Part shown: one piece after another, positions 53,762-62,742 of the stretch
Numbering within the stretch: the stretch's first letter is position 1
Layout of the letters: every line of letters starts with the position of its first letter
Notes under the pieces: model-generated
Seen by the model: the letters and a program-made list of their open reading frames with translations, nothing else
Databases searched by the model: none
What the model was told of the DNA's origin: nothing
DNA from: Crenothrix sp043729335
Lineage (GTDB): Bacteria > Pseudomonadota > Gammaproteobacteria > Methylococcales > Methylomonadaceae
Assembly: GCF_043729335.1 (NCBI RefSeq)
Contig: NZ_JAYTLQ010000054.1
Span: 62,001-126,000, forward strand
DNA length: 64,000 bases
Reading direction: 5' to 3'
Program-made: the position numbers and the translations under genes

Positions 53762-54316
53762 CTAATTCAGCACATTTAGCACAACATTTTTAGGCAATTG
53801 TGCTTTCAATTTTTTAGCGATAGCATCATTAAAGTTTTTTTGTTTTTCAACGTACAATTCAACACGATTTTTGCCCAAGTTAATATCAGACGAAAAATTA
53901 ATTTTTGCATGCTTAAGTAACGCTTGGGCATTAGTGCGTTGTCTTCGCAGTTCAGCTAAAGATATCGCAACATAGCGAACTTCAATACTCTCAGCCAGCT
54001 CTTTGTTCATGTATGCAATCATAGGCCTTTTAGGCGGCATAGAAAATTGAGCCACTAGCGTCGATTTTTCGGGTTTATGTTCGGTAAAAAAACCTGCAAA
54101 TGTTTTAGGATTATCCATAACCAATTTTTCTTCTGCATCAAACAAGACACCAAGTTGTATACCTTGTTTCTTCAATTTAAAAATTTCCTTAGCTTCTTCA
54201 ATGCTAATGCCAAAATTAGCGGCATATGTCTTCAAATCGTAGTTTTCTGCCATAGCTTCCGCAGATAGAACAATGGTCAAGGCTATAATTAGACGGCTAG
54301 TTTTCATGTACATCAT
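53762..54316 (-). CDS. Exported hypothetical protein
   Basis: A 184-residue protein with a signal peptide (SRLIIALTIVLSAEAMA) and a mature domain of mixed helix and strand: YAANFGISIEEAKEIFKLKKQG, then FAGFFTEHKPEKSTLVAQF and a C-terminal NRVELYVEKQKNFNDAIAKKL. The pattern resembles periplasmic domains of small unknown proteins; no catalytic residue is evident. AGGAATAGCC precedes the ATG. It sits between alaC and hom but is not known to be part of threonine synthesis. Confidence 0.6.
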   Translation of the reverse strand: MMYMKTSRLIIALTIVLSAEAMAENYDLKTYAANFGISIEEAKEIFKLKKQGIQLGVLFDAEEKLVMDNPKTFAGFFTEHKPEKSTLVAQFSMPPKRPMIAYMNKELAESIEVRYVAISLAELRRQRTNAQALLKHAKINFSSDINLGKNRVELYVEKQKNFNDAIAKKLKAQLPKNVVLNVLN

Positions 54317-54458
54317 GGCTATTCCTACAGGTTATTGAAAGAAAGTTTCACACATTCACCGTGTCACCACAAAATATCTTCAAACCAATAATGCCTAATT
54401 TGCCAAGTGCCATGGTGTCTAACCCAACAGTAACAGACTTTCGGCTAAGAAAGATGGC

Positions 54459-55643
54459 CTAAACCACCCCATCTTTTTTCATCATAGTACGAATACCCCG
54501 TACCGCCTGCCGAGTACGATGCTCGTTTTCAATCAAACCAAAGCGGACGTGGTCATCGCCATACTGGCCAAAGCCCACGCCAGGCGCTACCGCAACTTTG
54601 GCTTCCAGCAACAGTTTTTTAGAAAATTCCAACGAACCCATCGCTTGATAAGCTTCAGGAATTTTTGCCCATACGAACATGGTCGCTTTGGGTTTTTCTA
54701 CCGGCCAGCCCGCGGCATTCAAACCGTCACATAACACGTCGCGACGCTTTTGGTACATGGCAGCAATCTCGCGCACGCAATCTTGTGGACCTTCTAAAGC
54801 CGCAATCGCAGCAATCTGTATCGGGGTAAACGTGCCATAATCCAGATAAGACTTGATACGCGCCAACGCTGAAACCAGCTCTTTATTGCCGCACATAAAA
54901 CCGACACGCCAACCAGGCATATTATAACTTTTGGACATGGAGAAGAACTCCACGGCAATATCTTTTGCGCCTGCAACTTGCAAGATAGACGGAGCCTTAT
55001 AGCCATCAAATACAATATCCACATAGGCAATATCTTGTACTACCCAGATATTATGCTCTTTCGCCAAGGCAATGATTTTCTCGAAAAAATCCAGTTCCAC
55101 GCATTGTGTGGTGGGATTTCCTGGAAAATTCAAAATCAGCATTTTAGGTTTTGGCCAGCATTCAACGATGGCTTTTTCTAATTCATCAAAAAAACCCAGC
55201 TCCGATGTCATTGGTACGTGGCGCAAATCTGCACCGGCTATCACCACGCCATACGGATGGATCGGATACGCAGGATTGGGTACTAATACCACATCGCCAG
55301 GGCCTAAAGTGGCCAACGCCAAATGCGCCAAACCTTCTTTAGAACCAATCGTCACAATGGCTTCGGTTTCAGGATCTAAATCGACATCATAACGATTTTT
55401 ATACCAGTTGCAGATGGCACGACGTAGTCTTGGAATGCCTTTAGATACCGAATAGCGGTGAGTATCGGGGCGTTGCGTGGCCTCAATCAATTTATTGACG
55501 ATATGCGGCGGCGTGGGTTGATCGGGGTTGCCCATGCCAAAATCAATAATATCCTCACCTGCTGCCCGCGCCTTGGCTTTTAGTTCGTTGACGATATTGA
55601 AAACGTAAGGCGGTAATCGACTTATTCTATGAAATTGTTCCAT
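54459..55643 (-). CDS. alaC: Alanine transaminase AlaC
   Basis: A 394-residue class I aminotransferase. The PLP lysine is K238 in SMSKSYNMPGWRVGF; N177-P178 (FPGNPTTQ), D204 and Y207 (QDIAYVD) and R246 complete the site. The opening MEQFHRISRLPPYVFNIVNELK and FGMGNPDQPTPPHIV are typical of AlaC (YfdZ), which makes alanine from pyruvate and glutamate; LL-diaminopimelate transaminase is a related alternative. Its neighbours hom and thrC match a common gene order. Confidence 0.92.
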   Translation of the reverse strand: MEQFHRISRLPPYVFNIVNELKAKARAAGEDIIDFGMGNPDQPTPPHIVNKLIEATQRPDTHRYSVSKGIPRLRRAICNWYKNRYDVDLDPETEAIVTIGSKEGLAHLALATLGPGDVVLVPNPAYPIHPYGVVIAGADLRHVPMTSELGFFDELEKAIVECWPKPKMLILNFPGNPTTQCVELDFFEKIIALAKEHNIWVVQDIAYVDIVFDGYKAPSILQVAGAKDIAVEFFSMSKSYNMPGWRVGFMCGNKELVSALARIKSYLDYGTFTPIQIAAIAALEGPQDCVREIAAMYQKRRDVLCDGLNAAGWPVEKPKATMFVWAKIPEAYQAMGSLEFSKKLLLEAKVAVAPGVGFGQYGDDHVRFGLIENEHRTRQAVRGIRTMMKKDGVV

Positions 55644-55757
55644 TTACAGCTCTTGGCAAACCGGTGTGTGGGTTAAAGAAAAAAGTAGTCTTTGTACTGT
55701 TGTTAAGACAAGTTGTCAAATTATGCGCATGTTAGAGCAACGATAGGACGAGGTGAT

Positions 55758-56528
55758 TTAATGTTTACCAGCAAAAACACGTTCAACACGCATGAGATCA
55801 TCCTCGGTATCTACACCCGCAGGCGGTGCATGGTCTACCGTTGTAACGGCGATAGCTTCACCGTGCCACAAAATCCTGAGTTGTTCCAACGATTCAACCG
55901 TTTCCAGAACCGATGGCTGCCATTGGCAATAACGCTGTAAAAATCCCACGGTATAAGCATACAGGCCGATATGTCTTAGCGTTGGCATGTTGGCAGAAGA
56001 CAGTTTGTTTGATAGCGCAAAACCGTCCCGATTCCACGGAATAGCCGCACGGCTAAAATACAGCGCATAACCGAGTTTATTCACCACGACTTTTACCGCA
56101 TTCGGGTTGAAAATCTCTTCTATCTCAGTAACAGGTGTTGCCAATGTGGCAATACCGGCGTGTTGCTGATTTGCTAAGGTTGCCGCCACATCACGGATGT
56201 ACGCCGGTGGAATCAACGGTTCATCACCTTGCAAGTTAACGATAATATCGCCAACTGCCCAGCCACATAGCTGGGCAACTTCGGCAATGCGTTCAGTACC
56301 ACTTTGATGATTAAGATTTGTCATCACAGCTTTAATGCCCTGCGCAATTACCGTCTCTGCGATGCGCTCATCGTCGGTAGCGACAATGATGTCATCGGCA
56401 TTGGCTTCTTGCGCCCGCTCGCAAACATGGGCAATCATCGGTTTGCCTGCAATCAGGCGTAACGGTTTGCCAGGCAAGCGCGTTGAGCCGAACCTAGCCG
56501 GAATGACCACTTTAAAGCGTAAGCTCAT
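55758..56528 (-). CDS. kdsB: CMP-KDO synthetase (KdsB)
   Basis: A 256-residue nucleotidyltransferase activating KDO as CMP-KDO for lipopolysaccharide core synthesis. VVIPARFGSTRLPGKPL at the N-terminus binds CTP; VNLQGDEPLIPP holds the metal aspartate; RHIGLYAYTVGFLQRY and LEQLRILWHGEAIAV are family blocks. It is the last gene of the exbB-exbD-lpxK-trm112-kdsB operon, overlapping the Trm112-like gene by four bases. Confidence 0.97.
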   Translation of the reverse strand: MSLRFKVVIPARFGSTRLPGKPLRLIAGKPMIAHVCERAQEANADDIIVATDDERIAETVIAQGIKAVMTNLNHQSGTERIAEVAQLCGWAVGDIIVNLQGDEPLIPPAYIRDVAATLANQQHAGIATLATPVTEIEEIFNPNAVKVVVNKLGYALYFSRAAIPWNRDGFALSNKLSSANMPTLRHIGLYAYTVGFLQRYCQWQPSVLETVESLEQLRILWHGEAIAVTTVDHAPPAGVDTEDDLMRVERVFAGKH

Positions 56529-56719
56529 TTGTATAGAGCGTCGACTTCTTCGCTGCTTAAGGCGCGGGCTTCATCTTCCAGCATAACCGGAATATCATCT
56601 TGTATGGCAAACGCCAAGCGGTCGGGGCGGCAGATCAACTCCTGCTGGTCTTTTTTGTACATAAGCGGCCCCTTGCAGATCGGGCAGGCGAGTATATCAA
56701 GCAGTTTTTTATCTATCAT
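56525..56719 (-). CDS. ycaR: Trm112/YcaR-family small protein
   Basis: A 64-residue protein with cysteines C12, C15 and C30 (LACPICKGPL, LICRPDR) and the family end IQDDIPVMLEDEARAL. YcaR-like proteins sit between lpxK and kdsB in many gammaproteobacteria; their zinc-ribbon fold is related to the Trm112 methyltransferase activator, and their exact role is unclear. It overlaps lpxK and kdsB by four bases each. Confidence 0.92.
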   Translation of the reverse strand: MIDKKLLDILACPICKGPLMYKKDQQELICRPDRLAFAIQDDIPVMLEDEARALSSEEVDALYK

Positions 56720-57702
56720 ACATGTTTAGTTTTGAGTAAATGTAACAGTTGCTCAGCAAATTCGGCTGTTAATACAGCGTTAACTGGCACATACCAATGC
56801 TGATGCGTTGCAAAGAGCGTACATTTTACCGCATCTTTTTCGGTCATTAATACCGGCTTGTCATCTTGGAACGTTATATCGTGTTTTAAGAACCGATGAT
56901 GATCGGGAAAAGCGTGTGACTCACAAGCGATACCGGCGGCTTGGAGCGATTTAAAAAACCGATCCGGATTGCCGATTCCAGCCAATGCGTGGCAAGCAAT
57001 GCCTGCAAATGCCGACAACGGTTTTTGTTCACCAGTAGTGATATTAACAGCGACAGCACCAGTGAGTTGCATAGAAAATTCATTGTCTTGCGCTTTGCCG
57101 CCATTAACGACGACCATATCGACGTGTTTTAACCGACTAATGGGTTCGCGTAATGGCCCTGCCGGTAGGCAAAAACCGTTGCCAAAACGCCGGTCGCCAT
57201 CAATCACAGCAATTTCAATATCTCTGGCCAGCGCGTAATGCTGCATACCGTCATCGGACAAAATCACGTTACAATCGAATTGCGCCAATAATAAACGTGC
57301 CGCATCGGTTCTTAATGCGCCAACCGCCATTGGGCAAGCGCTTTGGCTGGCGATTAATACCGCTTCATCACCCACCAAGGTGGCATCGGTTTGTGGCGTA
57401 ACGATCTGTGGCCACGATGTTGCTTTACCACCGTAACCTCGGCTAATAATGCCGGGTTTATAGCCGGATTGCTTAAGCAACTTAGCAATATAAATAACTA
57501 ACGGTGTTTTGCCGGTACCACCCACCGTAATATTGCCGACAATAATAACCGGTGCGGGTAAACGCTGTTGTTTAAGTACGCCGACGTGATACAACAAGCG
57601 GCGCACACCGACACAAGCTGCAAACACCCACGCTAAAGGCAGCAATACTATGCCGAGTTTTGCGCCTTTATGCCAGAAAGCCGGTGCCTGTGTGGGCATC
57701 AT
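56716..57702 (-). CDS. lpxK: Tetraacyldisaccharide 4'-kinase
   Basis: A 328-residue membrane-associated kinase that phosphorylates the lipid A disaccharide at position 4'. The N-terminus is hydrophobic (KLGIVLLPLAWVFAACVGV); the Walker A motif GNITVGGTGKT is at 56-66; ILSDDGMQHYAL and EIAVIDGDRRFGNG are LpxK signatures. It overlaps exbD by four bases and the Trm112-like gene by four bases, so it is translationally coupled in the operon. Confidence 0.97.
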   Translation of the reverse strand: MMPTQAPAFWHKGAKLGIVLLPLAWVFAACVGVRRLLYHVGVLKQQRLPAPVIIVGNITVGGTGKTPLVIYIAKLLKQSGYKPGIISRGYGGKATSWPQIVTPQTDATLVGDEAVLIASQSACPMAVGALRTDAARLLLAQFDCNVILSDDGMQHYALARDIEIAVIDGDRRFGNGFCLPAGPLREPISRLKHVDMVVVNGGKAQDNEFSMQLTGAVAVNITTGEQKPLSAFAGIACHALAGIGNPDRFFKSLQAAGIACESHAFPDHHRFLKHDITFQDDKPVLMTEKDAVKCTLFATHQHWYVPVNAVLTAEFAEQLLHLLKTKHV

Positions 57703-58136
57703 TTGTCGTCGTGTTCTTCCTGCGTGGCAAAAGTAATATGGGTAAAACCCGCTTGGCCCGCAAAATCCAGTGCGGTAATGACATATTGGTGCGGGGTTTT
57801 GTCATCAGCCTTGATAATAAAAGGTTCTTGGGAGGCGGTTTCAGCACGTTTGCGCAATTCGGCCAACAAGGTTTCTTTTTTCTGATCCGATAATTCTTCG
57901 GGTGTACCGTCTTGGTTTTCCAAAAAATAATGGCCTTCTGCATTAATCAGCAGCGTCACCATTTTAGGTTGTTCTTGGGTTTGTTCGCCTGCGGCTTCTG
58001 GCAATTTTATACTGATGCCCGTCTGTTTGTTAAAGCGGGTCGATACCACAAAAAACAGCAACAATACAAAGACGACATCAATCATCGATATCAGGGTGAT
58101 ATCGAGTTTTTCCTTAGTTTTACGCCGAAATTTCAT
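57699..58136 (-). CDS. exbD: ExbD/TolR-family proton channel subunit
   Basis: A 145-residue protein with one membrane segment (ITLISMIDVVFVLLLFFVVSTRF) containing the conserved aspartate D22 used in proton flow, and a periplasmic C-terminal domain. The ATG at 58134-58136 (GAGGAACTTG upstream) is preferred over a 13-codon extension. It overlaps exbB by 17 bases. The pair energises outer-membrane transport through TonB; no tonB is in the window, and this lpxK-linked version is found widely in gammaproteobacteria. Confidence 0.93.
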   Translation of the reverse strand: MKFRRKTKEKLDITLISMIDVVFVLLLFFVVSTRFNKQTGISIKLPEAAGEQTQEQPKMVTLLINAEGHYFLENQDGTPEELSDQKKETLLAELRKRAETASQEPFIIKADDKTPHQYVITALDFAGQAGFTHITFATQEEHDDK

Positions 58137-58755
58137 CAAGTTCCTCTTCTTCGCGGTCACCTTGCAGAATGTCAACTAAACGCAGCGCTTCACTTTCCAT
58201 ATCAACGACGTATTCATCGACTAAACGCTCAAAGTAGCGATGGAAAATTAAGCTGGGAATACCAATTACCAAACCTGCTGCCGTCGTAATCAGTGCAACT
58301 GAAATACCACCGGCCAACACGCTAGGATCGCCCGAGCCATGTTGCATCAAGGATGAGAAAATATCGATCATACCAAATACCGTGCCCAATAACCCCAACA
58401 ACGGACTGATGGTTGCGATGGTTCCCAGTGGATTTAAAAAGCGTTCCAGCTCATGCACAACCTTACGCCCTGCTTCTTCGATACATTCTTTCATGACATC
58501 ACGGCCTAAATGCCGATGAGAAAGACCTGCGGCAAGCACCGCACCCAGTGGTGAATTGGTGCGTAAACGGTGCAACAGAACGCTGTCTATTTTTTCTTCG
58601 CGGGACAGTTTCCAGACTTGCGGCACCAATTCCGCAGGCACCACTTTATTTTTTTGCAACGACCAGAAGCGTTCAACAATGATGCCCATTGCACCAATGG
58701 AACAAATTATAAGTGGCCACATCATCCAGCCACCGCTCTTTATAATTTCAAACAC
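58120..58755 (-). CDS. exbB: ExbB/TolQ-family proton channel protein
   Basis: A 211-residue MotA/TolQ/ExbB protein with three membrane segments at about 11-29, 107-132 and 145-167. FLNPLGTIATISPLLGLLGTVFGMIDIF and the following ISVALITTAAGLVIGIPSLIFHRYF are the hallmark. It is the first gene of the exbB-exbD-lpxK-trm112-kdsB operon. The pentameric ring with ExbD would convert the proton gradient into work on TonB-type partners. Confidence 0.94.
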   Translation of the reverse strand: MFEIIKSGGWMMWPLIICSIGAMGIIVERFWSLQKNKVVPAELVPQVWKLSREEKIDSVLLHRLRTNSPLGAVLAAGLSHRHLGRDVMKECIEEAGRKVVHELERFLNPLGTIATISPLLGLLGTVFGMIDIFSSLMQHGSGDPSVLAGGISVALITTAAGLVIGIPSLIFHRYFERLVDEYVVDMESEALRLVDILQGDREEEELDEISA

Positions 58756-58833
58756 ATCAATTCCCTAAGATTCAATAGCCTTGATTGAGTAACGTAAGAC
58801 ATATATACAAACAACATAGTTTATGAGCTAATT

Positions 58834-59988
58834 CTAGCTTAATGCGCGATTATTTTCCCGTTCTAGCCATAAATAAGTCACTACAAAAGCAATCACACAA
58901 CACAATGCGGCTATGCTGTAAACAAACTGTGGCCCCAATACGTTCCAGTAATGGCCACTGTAAAGACTGCCGATCATGCCACCCAAACCAAAACTCAGAC
59001 TACTGTACAGGGCTTGTCCCTTGCCTTGATGTTGTTCACCAAAGTATTTATGCACCAGACTAATGGCAATCACATGCGTGCTGCCAAAGCTTGCCGCGTG
59101 CAATAGCTGGGCAATCACCAACCCGATTAAACTGTTAGCACACCAGGCGATCATCAGCCAGCGAATAGCGGATAACAGCAGGCTTAGCAATAATAAGGTT
59201 CGCAAGGAAAAATATTTCAACAAGCGCTGCATAGCTATAAAAAGAACAATCTCAGCACAAACCCCTAATGCCCATAAAAAGCCGGTTAGCGTAGAGCTAT
59301 AGTGATAGTCGGCAAGATAAATAGAATAAAACACATAATAGGGGCCATGAGAAATTTGCAATAATACATTCACCGCGAAAAACGCCAATACTTCCGGCTT
59401 TTTTAAAATATTCATCAAACCAATAGCCGCGATTTTATGCTTAATCGGCTTAGCTTCAGGGGTGATCAAGGTTGTAATCCATGAACCCACTAATAAAATC
59501 GCAATAATAATCGGCAACCGGGTAATCGGCTGATTGTCCAATAATCGGCCTATCCCTAAAACGGCAATCACAAAACCTACCGAACCCCAAAGTCTGATTT
59601 GGCTATAACGTTGTGTCTGGTTCTTTAAATGAAACAACGTCACTGCTTCAAATTGTGGCAAAGATGCATTCCAAAATAAACCAAAACCAGCGGTGATTAA
59701 CGCTAACTCCACATAGTTCTGCGGAAATAAGAAATAGGCAAAAATTAACACCGTATACAACGAAGTCATACGAATGATAGGCAGGTTTTTGCCAGTCCGA
59801 TCAGCAATATAGCCCACCAAATTGGGCGAAATAATACGTGTTCCTACAATGAGCGCCGAAAACTCACCAATTTGCATTGCATTAAAACCGCAATGCTTAA
59901 GATATAAATTCCAGTAGGGTAAAAAAGCACCTAAAGTGGCAAAATAAAAAAAGTAATATCCAGACAGGCGAAAATAGGGAATAGGCAT
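58834..59988 (-). CDS. MFS transporter (HcaT/LacY-like family)
   Basis: A 384-residue major facilitator with twelve hydrophobic segments. It opens YFRLSGYYFFYFATLGAFLPYWNLYLK, and GARIISP-like TRIISPNLVGYIADRTGKN follows helix 2; this is the pattern of the phenylpropionate transporter HcaT and related nucleoside/sugar symporters. The substrate is not known. An in-frame TTG nine codons upstream (60015) is an alternative start; neither has a clear ribosome site. It is transcribed away from lplT. Confidence 0.83.
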   Translation of the reverse strand: MPIPYFRLSGYYFFYFATLGAFLPYWNLYLKHCGFNAMQIGEFSALIVGTRIISPNLVGYIADRTGKNLPIIRMTSLYTVLIFAYFLFPQNYVELALITAGFGLFWNASLPQFEAVTLFHLKNQTQRYSQIRLWGSVGFVIAVLGIGRLLDNQPITRLPIIIAILLVGSWITTLITPEAKPIKHKIAAIGLMNILKKPEVLAFFAVNVLLQISHGPYYVFYSIYLADYHYSSTLTGFLWALGVCAEIVLFIAMQRLLKYFSLRTLLLLSLLLSAIRWLMIAWCANSLIGLVIAQLLHAASFGSTHVIAISLVHKYFGEQHQGKGQALYSSLSFGLGGMIGSLYSGHYWNVLGPQFVYSIAALCCVIAFVVTYLWLERENNRALS

Positions 59989-60178
59989 TTGGTTTTGGTT
60001 GACACTAATTAACAAGCCTGGTTTATTGGCTGGGTGAGGTTAAATTCTGATTATGATACAGGCCTTGAAGTTTCGTATTACTGAGCTTACAGATTGTGAA
60101 CAGTAATTACCGACTATCAATCTAAGGTAATATAGACGTTATTCTATCAGCCAGTAGCCTGCGCTTTTACACATTATC

Positions 60179-61333
60179 ATGCCAAAAAAGACTTATATTT
60201 TATTGATTGCCCAATTCTTATCTGCCTTTGCTGATAATGCCATTTTATTTACCGTCATTGCGATGGTGATGCAAGCCAGCGATAAAGCCAGTTGGTATAT
60301 TCCTGCGTTGCAAAGCTCGTTTTTAATTGCCTATGTGGTGCTGGCTCCCTGGATGGGCAGTTTTGCCGATCATCATCCTAAAGCCCGGGTGTTAATCATT
60401 GCCAATCTCATTAAAGCCGCAGGCGCAGTTTTATTGCTGTTGAACATAGAACCTTTAATAGCTTATTGCCTAGTGGGCGTGGGCGCTGCTTTGTACAGCC
60501 CAGCAAAATACGGTATTTTGCCAGAATTGGTCGGCCATGATTATTTGGTCAAAGCCAATAGCTGGATAGAAGGCTCAACCATTTTAGCGATTTTATTGGG
60601 CATGGTAGTGGGCGCTAAAGTTGCCGATTATTCGACGCAGTGGGCGTTGATTGGCACGATAGTGCTGTTTCTCATATCGGCCTGGATAGCCGGGTATTTA
60701 CCCTTACAGCAACCCAAAAAAGCGGCCTCAGGGTCAAAAATATTAGCCTTTGGCCAACAAATGGGAAGCTTCTTTACTACACCACGCTCGCGTTTCGCTA
60801 TTTTGGGTGGCTCTTTGTTTTGGGCATCTGCCGCTACTTTACGCTTGATCATTGTCGCTTGGGCACCGGCAGTATTAATGCTAAAAAGTGCCAGTGACAT
60901 CGCCCAGTTAACCTTATATTTAGCGATTGGTATTATTGTTGGCTCAGCGGTTGTACCCCGTTTGATTCCTCTGGAGCATTTACGTCGCGCTAGAATTGCC
61001 GCTTACCTGATGGCCATACTGATTGCTGTACTAAGCTTAACCACAAGCATTTGGCCAGCGCGCGCTGTATTGTTTGTAATCGGCATGATGGGAGGTATTT
61101 TTATTGTTCCGATTAATGCGGTATTGCAGGAACTTGGCCAACACAGCATAGGCAGCGGCAGCGCCGTTTCGTTGCAGAATTTTTTCCAAAACCTGGCAAT
61201 GTTGCTAGCGGTAGGTGGGTATACCTATGCGGCGTCATTACAGGTATCACCTGTAATGACGTTAGTCGCAGTAGGCGGATTAGTCTTTGTGGCTACATTT
61301 GCCGTGGCTTTAAAACTGCCCAAATCTCAGTAG
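60179..61333 (+). CDS. lplT: Lysophospholipid transporter LplT
   Basis: A 384-residue MFS protein. The family opening LIAQFLSAFADNAILFTVIAMV, the loop GSFADHHPKARVLIIANLIKA, and PAKYGILPELVGHDYLVKANSWIEGSTILAILLG match LplT, which flips lysophospholipids inward for re-acylation. In E. coli lplT precedes aas; no aas-like gene follows here, so it stands alone. Twelve membrane segments are predicted. Confidence 0.92.
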   Translation: MPKKTYILLIAQFLSAFADNAILFTVIAMVMQASDKASWYIPALQSSFLIAYVVLAPWMGSFADHHPKARVLIIANLIKAAGAVLLLLNIEPLIAYCLVGVGAALYSPAKYGILPELVGHDYLVKANSWIEGSTILAILLGMVVGAKVADYSTQWALIGTIVLFLISAWIAGYLPLQQPKKAASGSKILAFGQQMGSFFTTPRSRFAILGGSLFWASAATLRLIIVAWAPAVLMLKSASDIAQLTLYLAIGIIVGSAVVPRLIPLEHLRRARIAAYLMAILIAVLSLTTSIWPARAVLFVIGMMGGIFIVPINAVLQELGQHSIGSGSAVSLQNFFQNLAMLLAVGGYTYAASLQVSPVMTLVAVGGLVFVATFAVALKLPKSQ

Positions 61334-61511
61334 TACTCTCGCTGGGCAAATAACTCTACTGGCGTCCAATTGTTGTCATCACTGAGCCTCATGATATCTT
61401 TGCAAATTATAAAAACAGCGACAAACTTAAAACCGAACCGCGCAAGATTAATCCGTTGGTTTGAGCCTGTGAAATCATGGGCGGAGTGCGCCATGCTATA
61501 AGCTTGGCCAT

Positions 61512-61540
61512 AAAAAACCCGGCTACACACATAAGCCGGG
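61512..61540 (-). terminator. Terminator of the arsC-wrbA-DUF2069-hda operon
   Basis: On the minus strand CCCGGCT, a nine-base loop and AGCCGGG are followed by six T residues. It lies about 135 bases beyond the hda stop, on the far side of the dispersed repeat copy. Confidence 0.8.
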
Positions 61541-61544
61541 ACAC

Positions 61545-61670
61545 TCAATAAGGCACACCGTTCGGCCTGAGCTTGTCGAAGGGTTTACGGTTTGCCGCAC
61601 ATGGTTCGACAAGCTCACCACGAACGGCACACCTTCACCTGTCCCGCCTTAAGTTGGGAGCCAAAAACCA
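61545..61670. repeat. Dispersed intergenic repeat, copy 3
   Basis: GAGCTTGTCGAAGGG and ATGGTTCGACAAGCTC are inverted copies; CACCACGAACGG and GTCCCGCCTTAAGTTGGGAGCC follow. The order of blocks matches copies at 11755 and 40880. It lies between convergent lplT and hda. Confidence 0.8.
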
Positions 61671-61675
61671 CACGC

Positions 61676-62383
61676 TTAGTCTGCGTCAGCTTTATTGTTC
61701 AGAATCTGTTTCAAAAAAGGCCGCGTTAATTTGCGTTTAGCAATCAGGGATGCCCTGTCTAAAGTATCCAAAAGCTCCCATAAGGATTCTAAATCCCTGT
61801 GGTAATGCGCCAACAAAAAATGTCCTGCCGCGGGTGAAATATCGATACCCATTTTATCCGCTTTAAAAATGAGGGCATTAATACGATCCTGGTCTGATAA
61901 AGACTGTAACTTTAAAGCCAGCCCCCAATTGAGCCGGGTTTTGAGATCATTTAACTGCACATCTATGAGACTGGGTGAACAGGAAGCCGACAGGATTAAT
62001 TTGTGCCCCAGATCGCGTTGTTGATTAAAGAAATTAAAGAATGCCAACTCCCAGTCAGCATGCCCAGCGATGTGTTCAATATTATCAAAACTTACTAAAT
62101 CACATCCTTCAATGCCATTAAATACATCAATATCGGTAAGATTGGCTGGCGATAAATCATAATAAAACGAACTCAAGCCACGTTGCTGCGCTTCATGACA
62201 ACACGCCTGCAACAAATGGCTTTTGCCCTGCCCTGACTGCCCCCATAAGAAAATCTGCTGTTCGCCACTCCCCGCAATGCAGCGTTGTAAATGATTAACA
62301 ATTTCCTGATTGCCTCCTACGAAAAAATCATTAAAGGTTTGGTTGGCTCTGAATTCAAAATGTAAAGGAAGCTGTTCGGCCAT
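61676..62383 (-). CDS. hda: Regulatory inactivation of DnaA protein Hda
   Basis: A 235-residue AAA+ protein that, with the loaded beta clamp, stimulates ATP hydrolysis on DnaA to prevent re-initiation. The clamp-binding motif QLPLHF is at residues 4-9; Walker A GQSGQGKS is at 48-55; Walker B is CDLVSFDNIE; the sensor LSDQDRINAL follows. The start at 62381-62383 was chosen because it places the clamp motif at the N-terminus; it overlaps the DUF2069 stop (TAATG). Confidence 0.95.
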   Translation of the reverse strand: MAEQLPLHFEFRANQTFNDFFVGGNQEIVNHLQRCIAGSGEQQIFLWGQSGQGKSHLLQACCHEAQQRGLSSFYYDLSPANLTDIDVFNGIEGCDLVSFDNIEHIAGHADWELAFFNFFNQQRDLGHKLILSASCSPSLIDVQLNDLKTRLNWGLALKLQSLSDQDRINALIFKADKMGIDISPAAGHFLLAHYHRDLESLWELLDTLDRASLIAKRKLTRPFLKQILNNKADAD

Positions 62384-62742
62384 TACGAAGGGTGTTTTCC
62401 TACAAATCGGACATAAAACGTGGTTCCGAAAAATAACATTAAACTGAATAATACCTCTAAGGCAAAATACCAACGCTGATCTGAGTTGACATAGGTTTCT
62501 GCTGCACCGTGGATAAAGTACGCCAAGCTAATATAAGCAGCCCACGCGCAACTTCTTTTATTGCGATTTAATAAGCCGCGCATAGGCAGTAATAACGGCG
62601 TAACGGTAATTACCAGCATTAATGCCACCGGAAATTTGGAAGTATGCGTCCCTAAAACAGTGTTCCATAACATCAGCCAGATAAACAGGCCAAAAAATCC
62701 TAGCAGAGACAGATAGTAATAATAGCTGGGATTTATTTTCAT
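62383..62742 (-). CDS. DUF2069 membrane protein
   Basis: A 119-residue protein with four membrane segments, matching DUF2069: WLMLWNTVLG, the PMRGLLNRNKRSCAWAAYISLAYFIHGAAE block with the conserved histidine, and the ALEVLFSLMLFFGTTFYVR end. DUF2069 genes are usually next to wrbA and hda, as here, but the function is unknown. It overlaps wrbA by four bases and hda by one. Confidence 0.9.
   Translation of the reverse strand: MKINPSYYYYLSLLGFFGLFIWLMLWNTVLGTHTSKFPVALMLVITVTPLLLPMRGLLNRNKRSCAWAAYISLAYFIHGAAETYVNSDQRWYFALEVLFSLMLFFGTTFYVRFVGKHPS

Noticed and set aside
61327..61548. Minus-strand ORF of 73 residues overlapping the lplT end
   Set aside because: Its C-terminal part looks mildly protein-like, but its start region lies in the terminator stem and no ribosome site or family is evident.
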